The position numbers and the translations under genes are program-made. Below are positions 28,067 through 37,049 of a stretch of DNA of 64,000 bases, one piece after another. A model generated the notes under the pieces. It saw nothing but the letters and a program-made list of their open reading frames with translations. It was not told the origin of the DNA and did no database searches. Positions within the stretch are counted from its first letter, which is position 1. Every line of letters begins with the position of its first letter. The stretch is from Dehalococcoidia bacterium (GTDB lineage: Bacteria > Chloroflexota > Dehalococcoidia > Tepidiformales > Tepidiformaceae): assembly GCA_003104995.1 (NCBI GenBank), contig PQAO01000007.1, forward strand, positions 1 through 64,000, read 5' to 3'.

Positions 28067-28128
28067 CGTCCACCTGCGGGTCACCCTTAAGGGTTCCTGA
28101 AAACCCTTAGGGGACCATAGGGTGGACG
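28067..28128 (+). other. Long imperfect RNA hairpin in the leader between the RodZ-like and CAP genes
   Basis: CGTCCACC/GGTGGACG 8 bp; 4x4 internal loop; GGTC/GACC, CCC/GGG; TAAGGGTT-CCTGAA-AACCCTTA 8 bp. Confidence 0.6.
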
Positions 28129-28258
28129 CGCCCCTAAGCCGTAACCAGGCCGTCCTCCCGGTGTCCATGTGAACGGCCATGTTCCCTGTCGAACCCCCTG
28201 TTGAGACCCGGGCGGCCACCCGCCGCCGAGTCCTAAGGGTCAACGGCTGGGGGACACC

Positions 28259-29224
28259 ATGGCAGGTTTCGAAGGGGCACGCCCCGGCGTGCTGGGCGAG
28301 GCGATCCGCGAATGGCGCCTGAGCAAGTACGTCCCGCTCTACCTGGCAGGGATCGCACTGGGAGCTGGGCTGGGCATTGGCGTCGCAACCTGGCCATCGA
28401 CGGACGTCGTAGACGCCCCAACCCGGGCATCATTCGTCAGTGCCCCGGTGGCGGTGGACGTGCCGGTCTTCGCGCCGCCTCCCGCCCTCCTCCCGGCCTC
28501 CGACGCCGAAGCGACCGGAGTCAATGCCGCTGCGGTCACGGATAATCTGCCGGTTGAGCTGCCGGTTGAGTTCCTCCGGGCAATGGGGGCCTTGCCGGCC
28601 CTCGAACCAGCGCCACCGGAAGCCGCAGCCCCGGCGCCTGTTGCACCGATTGTGCCTGTCGCACCGCCGGCCGCAGCGCCGGCGTCCCAGGCGCCCGCAG
28701 CGCCCTCGGCGCCCGCGGCGGACCCTGTAGTGCAGCCGGCCGCTGTGCCTCCGGCTCCCGTGGCACCGCCAGCCCCGGCGGCCAGGCCGAACTTCTACGT
28801 GCCTGAGGTCTCTTCCGGAGCCGCTACGGACATGGAGTTGCGCTTGTTCGCCCTGTTGAACGAAGAGCGCGCCGCTGCCGGCCTGGCGCCGTATGTCCTG
28901 GACTCCGGCCTGACCAGGGTGGCGCGGACGCGGTCGCAGCAGCTCATCGATCAGGACTACTTCGGGCACACCGACCCGTACGGCTATTCGATGTATGTGG
29001 AACTGCTGGCGCACTTCGGCTACACGAGCTACGCCTGGGCGGGCGAGAACCTGGCGATGAACAACTACGCCCTCGCGGAGTCGCCCGAGCGCGCAACCAA
29101 ATCGCTGATGAATAGCCCGACTCACCGGGCGAACATCCTCGCGACGGACTTCTTCCGGATCGGGATCGGTGAGATCACCGACGCCGAAGGGCGGCACTAC
29201 TTCACGATGATCTTCCTCGGCTAA
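28259..29224 (+). CDS. Exported CAP/SCP-domain protein
   Basis: TM anchor; ALLNEERAAAGLAPYVLDSGLTRVARTRSQQL...YFGHTDPYG...AGENLAMN...SLMNSPTHRANIL. Confidence 0.92.
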   Translation: MAGFEGARPGVLGEAIREWRLSKYVPLYLAGIALGAGLGIGVATWPSTDVVDAPTRASFVSAPVAVDVPVFAPPPALLPASDAEATGVNAAAVTDNLPVELPVEFLRAMGALPALEPAPPEAAAPAPVAPIVPVAPPAAAPASQAPAAPSAPAADPVVQPAAVPPAPVAPPAPAARPNFYVPEVSSGAATDMELRLFALLNEERAAAGLAPYVLDSGLTRVARTRSQQLIDQDYFGHTDPYGYSMYVELLAHFGYTSYAWAGENLAMNNYALAESPERATKSLMNSPTHRANILATDFFRIGIGEITDAEGRHYFTMIFLG

Positions 29225-29304
29225 CCCCCCAGGGCCGGGTGGACATGTGAGAAGGGCGCCCAGTGGGCGCCCTTCTTACGTGTCGGCTTCGAATTGGCCA
29301 GCGC

Positions 29305-30102
29305 TCAGTCGAGCGGGGGGTCGAGGTCGTCATCATCGGCCCCGGCGCGGGAGCTGCGCGACATCGCGTAGCCGACACCACCACCAACAGCCGCGATGCC
29401 CCCGAGGATGAGGACCACAACGCCCCAGATCGGGAAGCCACCTCCGCCGCCGCTACTCGCGTTCTGGGCGCCGGGAGTAGCACTGGTGATTCCGCCGCGC
29501 GGAGAGGCCACGGGGGAACCAGCGCCGGGGGAACCAGCAGGGATCGTTTCAACCGTGGCCGCGGGAGACGCTGTCTGGCCGGGTTGTGGCGTGGAGCCGG
29601 GTTGTGGCGTGGATTCGGGCACCGGTGTGCGGGTCGGGGCAGGTGTAAACGTGGGGATCACGGCCGGCGAAGCGCTGCCAAAGGTGACATCCAGCTGGAC
29701 GGGGCCAGGGTTCCATTTCGCGGTCTGGGTGGCGAAGCGGTCGCCGATCTTCACGCGGACTTCGCGGCCGACGGTGCCGCATCCGGCTATCTGCGACTCG
29801 GAGACGACGTCCACAACGTAGACAGTGACGCGAGCCGCGCCATCGCCGGTGAACTCGGTGCGGCCTTTGGTGCCGCAGAGGGTATCGCCGATGTAGGCCT
29901 CGACGGTGACACCCGCGGGGACCACCCCGCCGGAGTCAGCGATCGAGCCGAACACCGTCGATGGAGGATCGAACTGGGCGTGCGCCGTGGAGAACAGGGC
30001 GGCGGCGGCAAGGCTGGCCGCAGGCAACGCCATGGCGACGCGCCACGGGACGAACCGGGTGAAGGTCATGAACAGCATCCTGGTGAAACTAACGGCCCTC
30101 AT
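29305..30102 (-). CDS. Exported protein with FGS-type domain and C-terminal TM, paralog of 26036..26731
   Basis: STVFGSIADSGGVVPAGVTVEAY...YVVDVVSESQIAGCG...WNPGPVQLDV; C-terminal TM. Start uncertain (30078 also possible). Confidence 0.65.
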   Translation of the reverse strand: MRAVSFTRMLFMTFTRFVPWRVAMALPAASLAAAALFSTAHAQFDPPSTVFGSIADSGGVVPAGVTVEAYIGDTLCGTKGRTEFTGDGAARVTVYVVDVVSESQIAGCGTVGREVRVKIGDRFATQTAKWNPGPVQLDVTFGSASPAVIPTFTPAPTRTPVPESTPQPGSTPQPGQTASPAATVETIPAGSPGAGSPVASPRGGITSATPGAQNASSGGGGGFPIWGVVVLILGGIAAVGGGVGYAMSRSSRAGADDDDLDPPLD

Positions 30103-30132
30103 CGAGGGTACGGACGCCCCCGGCTAGGCGCA

Positions 30133-33100
30133 CTACTTCGGCAGGGTCAACGTTAATGGGCGCTTGACCTGGATCCAGACGATGACGTTGTTACCGAAGT
30201 CCTCGATGGTATTGACGGCGTCGGGTGCGCCCGGGATGTAGCGCTGCCACTCCTGGAGATCGGCGTCCCAGGCGTAGATGACCACGATGTCGTCCTCAAG
30301 GCCCGCGATCGTCTCGGCGATGCCAGCTGTAGCCGAACCGGTGGGGACCAGGTTCCAGCCCTCAGCGAGCTCGACGGCAGTCTCGCTGCCGAAGGGGATG
30401 GTCACATCGATGACGATCTCGCCCTCGCCATCGGGCAGGAAGCTCGCGGGGATGGGGTTGTCGTGGACCGTGCCATCGCAGAAGACCGTGCTGATGATGA
30501 AGTCGTCCCAGGTCAGGTGGACGAAGTCGTTGGCGCCACTGAAAACCTCGATACCGGTGCCGATCCAGAGGTTGTCGGCTGCGCCGGGACCGCCAAGGAA
30601 TGTCTTGCTTTCGCCCGGTTCGAGGTAACCATCGAGGTCGCGGTGCTCGGCATTCCCGACATCGGTGCCGATGCTCTGGAGGCCGAAGCCGGCGAGGTTG
30701 ACGAGGTTCGGGCCGACGTTCTTGACGGTGATGGTCTCCTGGCCGGTGCACTGGAGGTTGGTGATCCGGACCTCACCCGGGACGGGCGACGGTGGGGCCG
30801 GGAAGGTCACCATCACGTTGGTGGGTTTCATGAGGCTGTTACTCACCTGGATCCAGGCCTGGCACTCATCGTCGGCGATGGTGGGCTTCGCGATACCGGT
30901 GTTGATTGGCCGCCCGAGCGCGTCCATGGTGTCGAACGACGTGGTGGTGGCGAAGCGGCGGGTGCCGTTGATATCGAACGGCCGGTCGGCGGCGCCAATG
31001 ATCGTCCCGCCGCCAGCGTCGATTTCGAACTTCACCGGCACGCCCAGCGTGTTGTTGTAGTTGACCGAGTCGCAGAAGCCGTCGCGGTCGCGGAGGTGGG
31101 CAACGACGTATTTGATCTGGGGCGAATCGGTGTTGACGATGGTGACTTCCTTGTAGCCGGCCCAGCGCCAGTCGGTGGCCGCCTTGTTGGAGGCGACCGC
31201 CGGCCACTTGCCGCGGGTGCGCGGCTCGGGGTACTCGGCGACGGCGTAGTAGAGGCCATGGCCGACGACATCCTCGAGCTTGCACTGGGGGTTGCCGTTG
31301 AAGCGGTTGGGGGCGCAGTCCTCGTACGTGAGGTTGAGGTCGCCGAAGGTATCGACGGATGAGCTGCCAGCGCCGTCGCTGGGCTGGCTCATCATGCGGG
31401 GCTTGTCGAGTGTGCCGAGAGCGGTGGTCGCCTTCGTATGGGGGTTCACGTTGAATGAGAAGTCCGTTATGTCATCGGGGATGAAGAAGCCGGACGAGCC
31501 GTTCTTGACGGCGGTCTTGTAGTTGTTCACCACGGTCTCGTTATCCATGAGGAAGGTGATGATGGCCGCCGGCATCTCGATTCCGCCCCAGTTCTGGCGC
31601 AGCCCGGAAGGGCCCTTGAGGGTCTCCCAGTCGTCCGGGAGGATCCAGCGATCCTGTGGTACCGCGCGGCCGTCGGGCTTCACTTCAGCGGGACGGCCGG
31701 AGGGATTCGTGCCGACAAAGTAGCCGCGGACGTCGGCGGTGACATCACCGAAGGACGAAACAAACTGGTCGGGGGTCGCGTCGATGGTCAGGTCTTCGAA
31801 GATGATGAAGAAGACGGGGAAGGCGACTTTGGAGAAGGGGTTATCAGACAGGAAGACTTCGATATCGACTTCGCCGGGCTCCTCGCTCTCGTAGCGGACG
31901 GTGGCGGAGCAGCCAGCGCCGAAATCGGTGGATGCGCGGTTCGGCCCATCAAGGGTGATGCCCGGGCCGGGGATGAATGAGCCGGGCTGGTTGTCAGGAC
32001 GGACGAATTGCACCGTCTGCCCGGCGCAGGAGCCCGTGCTGGCGAAGGCGTACCTAATGGTCACGAACTCGCCGGCCCAGGCGACGCGGGGCGTCTTGTT
32101 GGCGGGGATGAAGCTGAAGCGAAGATCGACCCATTCCTGCGGCGTGGCAGGTGTCGTTTGACCCGGGTAGAAGACGTCGATCTGTATGCGGACCTGGGAA
32201 TTGGCTGAGCAGCCCGGGGCGTTCACCGTCGAGAACTTGATGTCGTCGGGCGTAGCGTTGTCGTCCCCATAGGCGGGTGTTGAGAAGGGGTTGCCATCGC
32301 CGGCGTTGAGTTCGAACCTCCCGCCGACGCTGATGCCGCTGATGGCCGTTGGCTTGCTGTTATCCGGCACCACGAAGTAGCCGCACTGGCCGACGATCTG
32401 CGCGCGGATCCAAGCGCCATCGAGCGGGAGGTCGGCATAGAGCGTCCCACCGGTGTTGTGGGAGCCGAGCACCCACTCGGTGAAGCCGGCGCCGGAGATC
32501 ATCGTGCCGTCGGCAACGTTGAACTGCATGGGGACCGTAAGCGTGGTGAACGTCGCGACGCCGGTAGAGGGTGAGCCGCCGGTGGTGATGACGGTGCGGT
32601 CGATGCGGTTCCACTGGGTGACGAGCGGGCCGGCGGCGCCGCCATCAAAGCCGTTTCCATCGCCGTTCGTATCAAAGAAGGCGACGTCAGGCACGCCGTT
32701 GTTGGTGAAATCCACGTAGATCGTGTGCTCCCCCGGGCTGGCAGACGTGTAGCTGAAGCAGAGCGTGTCGTTTTGGACGCCGTTCAGGCGTGGGTTGTTC
32801 GCGGCCGACTTGTGGAAGACGGAGATGCTGCCGGCGCCCGGCGTGTCGGCGCCAGCGACCGGTGCGAAGTGGATGCCGGAAGCTGAAAGGGAATCGGCCG
32901 CGTCGGTGCCGACGAGGCAAACGTAGTGCGTGGAGCCCGTCACCAGGGGAGCGGAGCGCTGGCGCGCGGGGACTTTGCCATCGGAGGTGACGTGACGAAG
33001 CTCGACTGAGTCGACGATGTCGAGGGTTACGCCGGGCGGCAACTGGAGCGCGACCGGCTGGTCGTCGTCGTCCTTGTCGATGGTGGGCAGGATGCCGATA

Positions 33101-34035
33101 TCGGTGCGGTTGTAGACGGCGTGGAAGTCGAAGCGAACTTCCAAGTCGCTGGCCGCCCCATCCGAGGCGATGCCCGCGCACCATTCCGGTCCTTCCTGGC
33201 GCACGTACGCGACACTGACATTGGGTGGCGGTGCGGGCGCGTTCAGGATCGTCCAGTCCTCGGCCCTAACGTCGTTCACCGGGTCGTAGACGTTGGGACT
33301 GCCGACAAGGGGGTTGTTATCGCGCGGTGTGACGTTGTCTGGCAGGAAGTTGTCGGAGCGGGCGCCGGTCAAGAATCCGGCGTCCCAGCCGACGGTGCAG
33401 ACTTCGGCGGGGGCGCCGACCAGGCCATCGCCGATCTTCTTCAGCGTGACGGTGACGATGGGGATGACGGGCAGCGAGATGACCTGCTGGCCCGAGCCGT
33501 CGGTGTAGTGCCACTCGATCTTGAGCTTCTTGTAGCCGGGCTGGGCATAGGCGACGACGCAGTAGACATCGTCAGCGCTGCCGGAGGTGGCAGCGTTGAG
33601 GACGGCGGCACCCGCTCCGACGACGCCGCCGTAGACGTAGGTGCCCGCCGCGGGGACCGGGACGTTGACGGATGCGGGGGCGTTCGGGTCGATCGGGTCG
33701 GAGGCGGTGACCAGGAAGCCGAACGCTGAGGACGGGATGGCGAACGATTGGACCGGTGTTACACCGTCGATGTTGACATCGAGGCAGTAGCCGTTGCGGG
33801 CGGCAGGGTCAGCGGGGAGCGAGTGTGAGTTCGTGCCCGCAAGGAGCCGTGGGGGCTGCTTCACAGGGGCCGGTATGGTGCTCGTGTCGAATAGCGAGAG
33901 TTCGTCGAAAGCCGGGCCGGTAGGGTCGTACGCGGCGCGCACATCCGTGGGCGTGGAAACACGGCCGGCGGAGACCAGCGCGACAAACAGGACCAGGGCG
34001 GCGGGAAGGACGAGCCGCCGGAGACAGTGCACCAT
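30133..34035 (-). CDS. ~1300-aa secreted protein with lamin-tail-like (LTD) region and C-terminal GWN-type domain
   Basis: Signal peptide MVHCLRRLVLPAALVLFVALVSAG, SD cagggggacttc-ATG; ITVKNVGPNLVNLAGFGLQSIG...LEPGESKTFLGG; C-terminal AEGWNLVPTG...W-RYIPGAPDAVN. Confidence 0.75.
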   Translation of the reverse strand: MVHCLRRLVLPAALVLFVALVSAGRVSTPTDVRAAYDPTGPAFDELSLFDTSTIPAPVKQPPRLLAGTNSHSLPADPAARNGYCLDVNIDGVTPVQSFAIPSSAFGFLVTASDPIDPNAPASVNVPVPAAGTYVYGGVVGAGAAVLNAATSGSADDVYCVVAYAQPGYKKLKIEWHYTDGSGQQVISLPVIPIVTVTLKKIGDGLVGAPAEVCTVGWDAGFLTGARSDNFLPDNVTPRDNNPLVGSPNVYDPVNDVRAEDWTILNAPAPPPNVSVAYVRQEGPEWCAGIASDGAASDLEVRFDFHAVYNRTDIGILPTIDKDDDDQPVALQLPPGVTLDIVDSVELRHVTSDGKVPARQRSAPLVTGSTHYVCLVGTDAADSLSASGIHFAPVAGADTPGAGSISVFHKSAANNPRLNGVQNDTLCFSYTSASPGEHTIYVDFTNNGVPDVAFFDTNGDGNGFDGGAAGPLVTQWNRIDRTVITTGGSPSTGVATFTTLTVPMQFNVADGTMISGAGFTEWVLGSHNTGGTLYADLPLDGAWIRAQIVGQCGYFVVPDNSKPTAISGISVGGRFELNAGDGNPFSTPAYGDDNATPDDIKFSTVNAPGCSANSQVRIQIDVFYPGQTTPATPQEWVDLRFSFIPANKTPRVAWAGEFVTIRYAFASTGSCAGQTVQFVRPDNQPGSFIPGPGITLDGPNRASTDFGAGCSATVRYESEEPGEVDIEVFLSDNPFSKVAFPVFFIIFEDLTIDATPDQFVSSFGDVTADVRGYFVGTNPSGRPAEVKPDGRAVPQDRWILPDDWETLKGPSGLRQNWGGIEMPAAIITFLMDNETVVNNYKTAVKNGSSGFFIPDDITDFSFNVNPHTKATTALGTLDKPRMMSQPSDGAGSSSVDTFGDLNLTYEDCAPNRFNGNPQCKLEDVVGHGLYYAVAEYPEPRTRGKWPAVASNKAATDWRWAGYKEVTIVNTDSPQIKYVVAHLRDRDGFCDSVNYNNTLGVPVKFEIDAGGGTIIGAADRPFDINGTRRFATTTSFDTMDALGRPINTGIAKPTIADDECQAWIQVSNSLMKPTNVMVTFPAPPSPVPGEVRITNLQCTGQETITVKNVGPNLVNLAGFGLQSIGTDVGNAEHRDLDGYLEPGESKTFLGGPGAADNLWIGTGIEVFSGANDFVHLTWDDFIISTVFCDGTVHDNPIPASFLPDGEGEIVIDVTIPFGSETAVELAEGWNLVPTGSATAGIAETIAGLEDDIVVIYAWDADLQEWQRYIPGAPDAVNTIEDFGNNVIVWIQVKRPLTLTLPK

Positions 34036-34215
34036 GAAGTCCCCCTGGGACTCGTGGACGCACCCCGCCGGGCGTACCCAATTGTCGTTGACCCTGGTAG
34101 CGGGGTCTCGACCCCCCGATACCTGCCAGACGCTTCGCCAGTTATGGCCGATACGGAAGCCTAACGTCAAGCTTCCGTGTGTAAAAAGAAGAACGTGGGA
34201 GGCGGGAAAGAGTTA

Positions 34216-34247
34216 ACCCGGGTGTGCGGGCCAACGCACACCCGGGT
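34216..34247 (-). terminator. Perfect 13-bp hairpin between two minus-strand surface genes (terminator or leader structure)
   Basis: ACCCGGGTGTGCG-GGCCAA-CGCACACCCGGGT; minus-strand flank TTAACTCTTTCCC, no strong U-tract. Confidence 0.5.
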
Positions 34248-34277
34248 CTGCCTCCTGACCAGGCGAGAGAGGTAGAA

Positions 34278-35276
34278 CTAGCGGTTGGGGCGGCCGCTTG
34301 CCCGGCCCGCGGACCACGCGAGCGGCGACAGCGACATGACTGCTGCGCCTGTCACGAGCAGCAGGAGCGAGATTGAGCTGGAGGACCTGGTACCCGATAG
34401 CGTGTTGCCGGTGCCGGGGGGAAGCGGACTGTTTGCGGCGGGGCCGGGCTCGCGGGCGCCGCGCACCTCGTTGATGGGCTCTTCGCCGGGGAGGAAGTCG
34501 GCCTCGCCGACCACACCGCCGCCGGAGCCGGGCGTAATCGTGTCGACCGGCACCTGGACCTCGAGGCTTGTGGGGAGGTCCGGGCAGGGGCGGATGGTGA
34601 AGGCGACCGTGGTGTCATCCTGGGAGAGCTGAATAGTGGTGGCAGCGCCGGCCGGGGCGGTGACTTCGTAAAAGGCGCCCGGGACGCAGGCGGTGCGCGT
34701 ATCGCCGCCGAGGAGCTGCCGGACGGTGTACGAGCCGTAAGGAATGGCGCCAGTGGAGGCGACCCCGGTCACGGCATCACCGCTGGTGCTGAGGGACAGA
34801 GTGCTGACGACCTGGCCGGATGTATCGACGACCTCGTAGCGCCAGGTGCGAGCAGCGGCGTCCGGGCCGGCGTCGAGGGTCGCCTGGACGCGCAACTGGC
34901 CGACCGCGCCGAAGCGGGCCTCGGCGGTGGCGAGCACCTCGCCGGCGAAGGAGACAGTAAGGCGTGCGGTGCCTGGCGTCGCACGGTTCACGAAGACGGT
35001 GCCTTCGGCGACGTTGGCGGCGACGGGGTTGGGGGGGAGCACGCCGGAGAGCGATCCACCCTCAATGCTGTAAACGAAGCTGGGTAGCGCGCTGGTTTGG
35101 CCCTCGACGCGGACGGAGAAGGCAGCATCGGCACCGGCCGGAAAGGCTGCCTGTTTCGGGACGACGGTCACGGTGAAGGGCTGAGCGGCAGCCGCCGGGC
35201 CGAATGCAGAGAGGTAGAGGCCGGCGGCAAGGGAAGCGAGGAGCGAGATGAGCAGAAAGCGAGCGGGGAGGGTCAT
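34278..35276 (-). CDS. Secreted protein with candidate sortase sorting signal (LPPGTG-TM-basic tail)
   Basis: Signal peptide MTLPARFLLISLLASLAAGLYLS; C-terminus SPLPPGTGNTLSGTRSSSSISLLLLVTGAAVMSLSPLAWSAGRASGRPNR. Confidence 0.7.
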   Translation of the reverse strand: MTLPARFLLISLLASLAAGLYLSAFGPAAAAQPFTVTVVPKQAAFPAGADAAFSVRVEGQTSALPSFVYSIEGGSLSGVLPPNPVAANVAEGTVFVNRATPGTARLTVSFAGEVLATAEARFGAVGQLRVQATLDAGPDAAARTWRYEVVDTSGQVVSTLSLSTSGDAVTGVASTGAIPYGSYTVRQLLGGDTRTACVPGAFYEVTAPAGAATTIQLSQDDTTVAFTIRPCPDLPTSLEVQVPVDTITPGSGGGVVGEADFLPGEEPINEVRGAREPGPAANSPLPPGTGNTLSGTRSSSSISLLLLVTGAAVMSLSPLAWSAGRASGRPNR

Positions 35277-35632
35277 CGGAAGCGTGGTCGTTGGCGGGAG
35301 CGGTACTCGACGAGCGCGTTCCCCACGCGCGGCCCGGAGTTTTCCGTTCCTGGCAACCCTTTCGATTCTGGCTGTCCACCGCTCGACCACTTCAGTGAAC
35401 GCACAGTGAACATACCGCAGGGTGTCAAGGCGGCGCCATATGAGAGAGGTTAGAACTCCACTCGCCGTCCACCGCGCTGCTCCGGGTGGCAACCAGGACT
35501 TATCGCCGAAGTCCTGAGTTTCGCGCCTGCCGCCCACGTGATCGAGTCCCCGGCATGCGCTGAGTCGAGCGCCGTGCTCTGGTACGATGGGACTCACTTC
35601 ACACACCTGCCCCGCCCGGAGCCCGCACCTTC

Positions 35633-37039
35633 ATGACCAAGCCCCGAACGATTATCCAGAAAATCTGGGACAACCACGTTGTCGCCAGCGAGGAAGGCAA
35701 GCCCGACCTCCTGTACATCGACCTGCACCTCGTGCACGAAGTCACGTCGCCGCAGGCATTCGAAGGGCTTCGGCTCGCGGGCCGAAAGGTCCGGCGGCCC
35801 GACCTGACGCTGGCCACGGTCGACCACAACGTGCCGACCATCGACCGCGACAAGCCGTGGAGCGACCCGCTGTCGGTGCAGCAGGTAGAGGTGCTGCGGA
35901 CGAACTGCGAGGAGTTCGGTGTGCCGCTGTTCGGTGTCGGCGACATCCGCCAGGGCATCGTCCACGTCATCGGGCCGGAACAGGGCGTGACGCAGCCGGG
36001 GATGACTATCGTCTGCGGCGATAGCCACACGGCCACCCACGGCGCATTCGGCGCGCTCGCGTTCGGCATCGGCACCAGCGAGGTGGAGCACGTGCTTGCG
36101 ACCCAGACGCTCCCGCAGTCGAAGCCCAAGACCATGTCGGTCGAGGTCAACGGCGAACTCCACCCGGGCGTGACGGCCAAGGACGTCATCCTGGCGGTGA
36201 TCCGGCAGATTGGCGTCTCGGGCGGCGTCGGCCACGTCATCGAATACCGCGGCGACGTGATCCGGAACCTGTCGATGGAAGGGCGGATGACCGTCTGCAA
36301 CATGTCGATCGAGGGCGGGGCAAGGGGCGGGCTGGTCGCACCCGACGAGACGACGTTCGCTTACATGCAGGGCCGCGCTCGCGCGCCCCAGGGCGAGGAT
36401 TGGGACAAGGCAGTCGAGTTCTGGAAGACGCTCCCAACCGATGAGGGCGCCGAGTTCGACACATATGTGACCCTCAACGGTGAGGACATCGAGCCTTGCG
36501 TGACCTGGGGCACGACTCCCGCTCAGAGCGTACCCGTGACCGGGCGAGTACCGTCACCGGACGAGGCTGCCAACCCGCAGGCGAAGGAGCTGGCGGAGCG
36601 GTCGCTCGTCTACATGGGGTTGGAAGCGGGCACACCCATCCAGGAGATCGCGCTGGACCGGATCTTCCTCGGCTCGTGTACCAACTCGCGGATCGAAGAC
36701 CTGAGGGCGGCCGCGGAGATCGTCAAGGGGCGGCATGTCGCCAGCACGTTGCGGGCCATGGTCGTGCCAGGCTCGGGGCTGGTGAAGCTCCAGGCGGAGC
36801 AAGAGGGCCTGGATAAGGTGTTCAAGGACGCCGGGTTCGAGTGGCGCGAGGCGGGCTGCTCGATGTGCCTGGGCATGAACCCGGACATCCTGGCGCCGGG
36901 CGAGCGATGCGCGAGCACCTCCAACCGTAACTTCGAGGGGCGGCAGGGGCGTGGCGGACGCACCCACCTGGTGAGCCCGCAGATGGCCGCCGCTGCTGCC
37001 ATCGCCGGCCATTTCGTCGACATCCGGGAATGGAAGTAG
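35633..37039 (+). CDS. leuC: 3-isopropylmalate dehydratase large subunit
   Basis: [75 protein letters not shown]. Confidence 0.97.
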   Translation: MTKPRTIIQKIWDNHVVASEEGKPDLLYIDLHLVHEVTSPQAFEGLRLAGRKVRRPDLTLATVDHNVPTIDRDKPWSDPLSVQQVEVLRTNCEEFGVPLFGVGDIRQGIVHVIGPEQGVTQPGMTIVCGDSHTATHGAFGALAFGIGTSEVEHVLATQTLPQSKPKTMSVEVNGELHPGVTAKDVILAVIRQIGVSGGVGHVIEYRGDVIRNLSMEGRMTVCNMSIEGGARGGLVAPDETTFAYMQGRARAPQGEDWDKAVEFWKTLPTDEGAEFDTYVTLNGEDIEPCVTWGTTPAQSVPVTGRVPSPDEAANPQAKELAERSLVYMGLEAGTPIQEIALDRIFLGSCTNSRIEDLRAAAEIVKGRHVASTLRAMVVPGSGLVKLQAEQEGLDKVFKDAGFEWREAGCSMCLGMNPDILAPGERCASTSNRNFEGRQGRGGRTHLVSPQMAAAAAIAGHFVDIREWK

Positions 37040-37049
37040 GGGAGCCCTG

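Noticed and set aside
28221-28330. Full c-di-AMP (ydaO/yuaA) riboswitch call upstream of the CAP gene
   Set aside because: Only the 5' motif resembles the class. The GGGGUGAAUC and CCGAACCCG...AGCU parts are not visible, and the sequence after 28259 codes a convincing TM segment. Kept only as a leader finding.
35439-35516. Possible leader peptide MREVRTPLAVHRAAPGGNQDLSPKS before leuC
   Set aside because: Only two Leu codons and no run of Leu; no supporting SD.
35475-35520. T-box or attenuator-like element before leuC (GGGTGGCAACC followed by AGGACTT-ATCGCCG-AAGTCCT)
   Set aside because: Not a good AGGGUGGNACCGCG match. UGGC would not fit a Leu tRNA discriminator A, and no specifier stem or terminator U-tract is evident.
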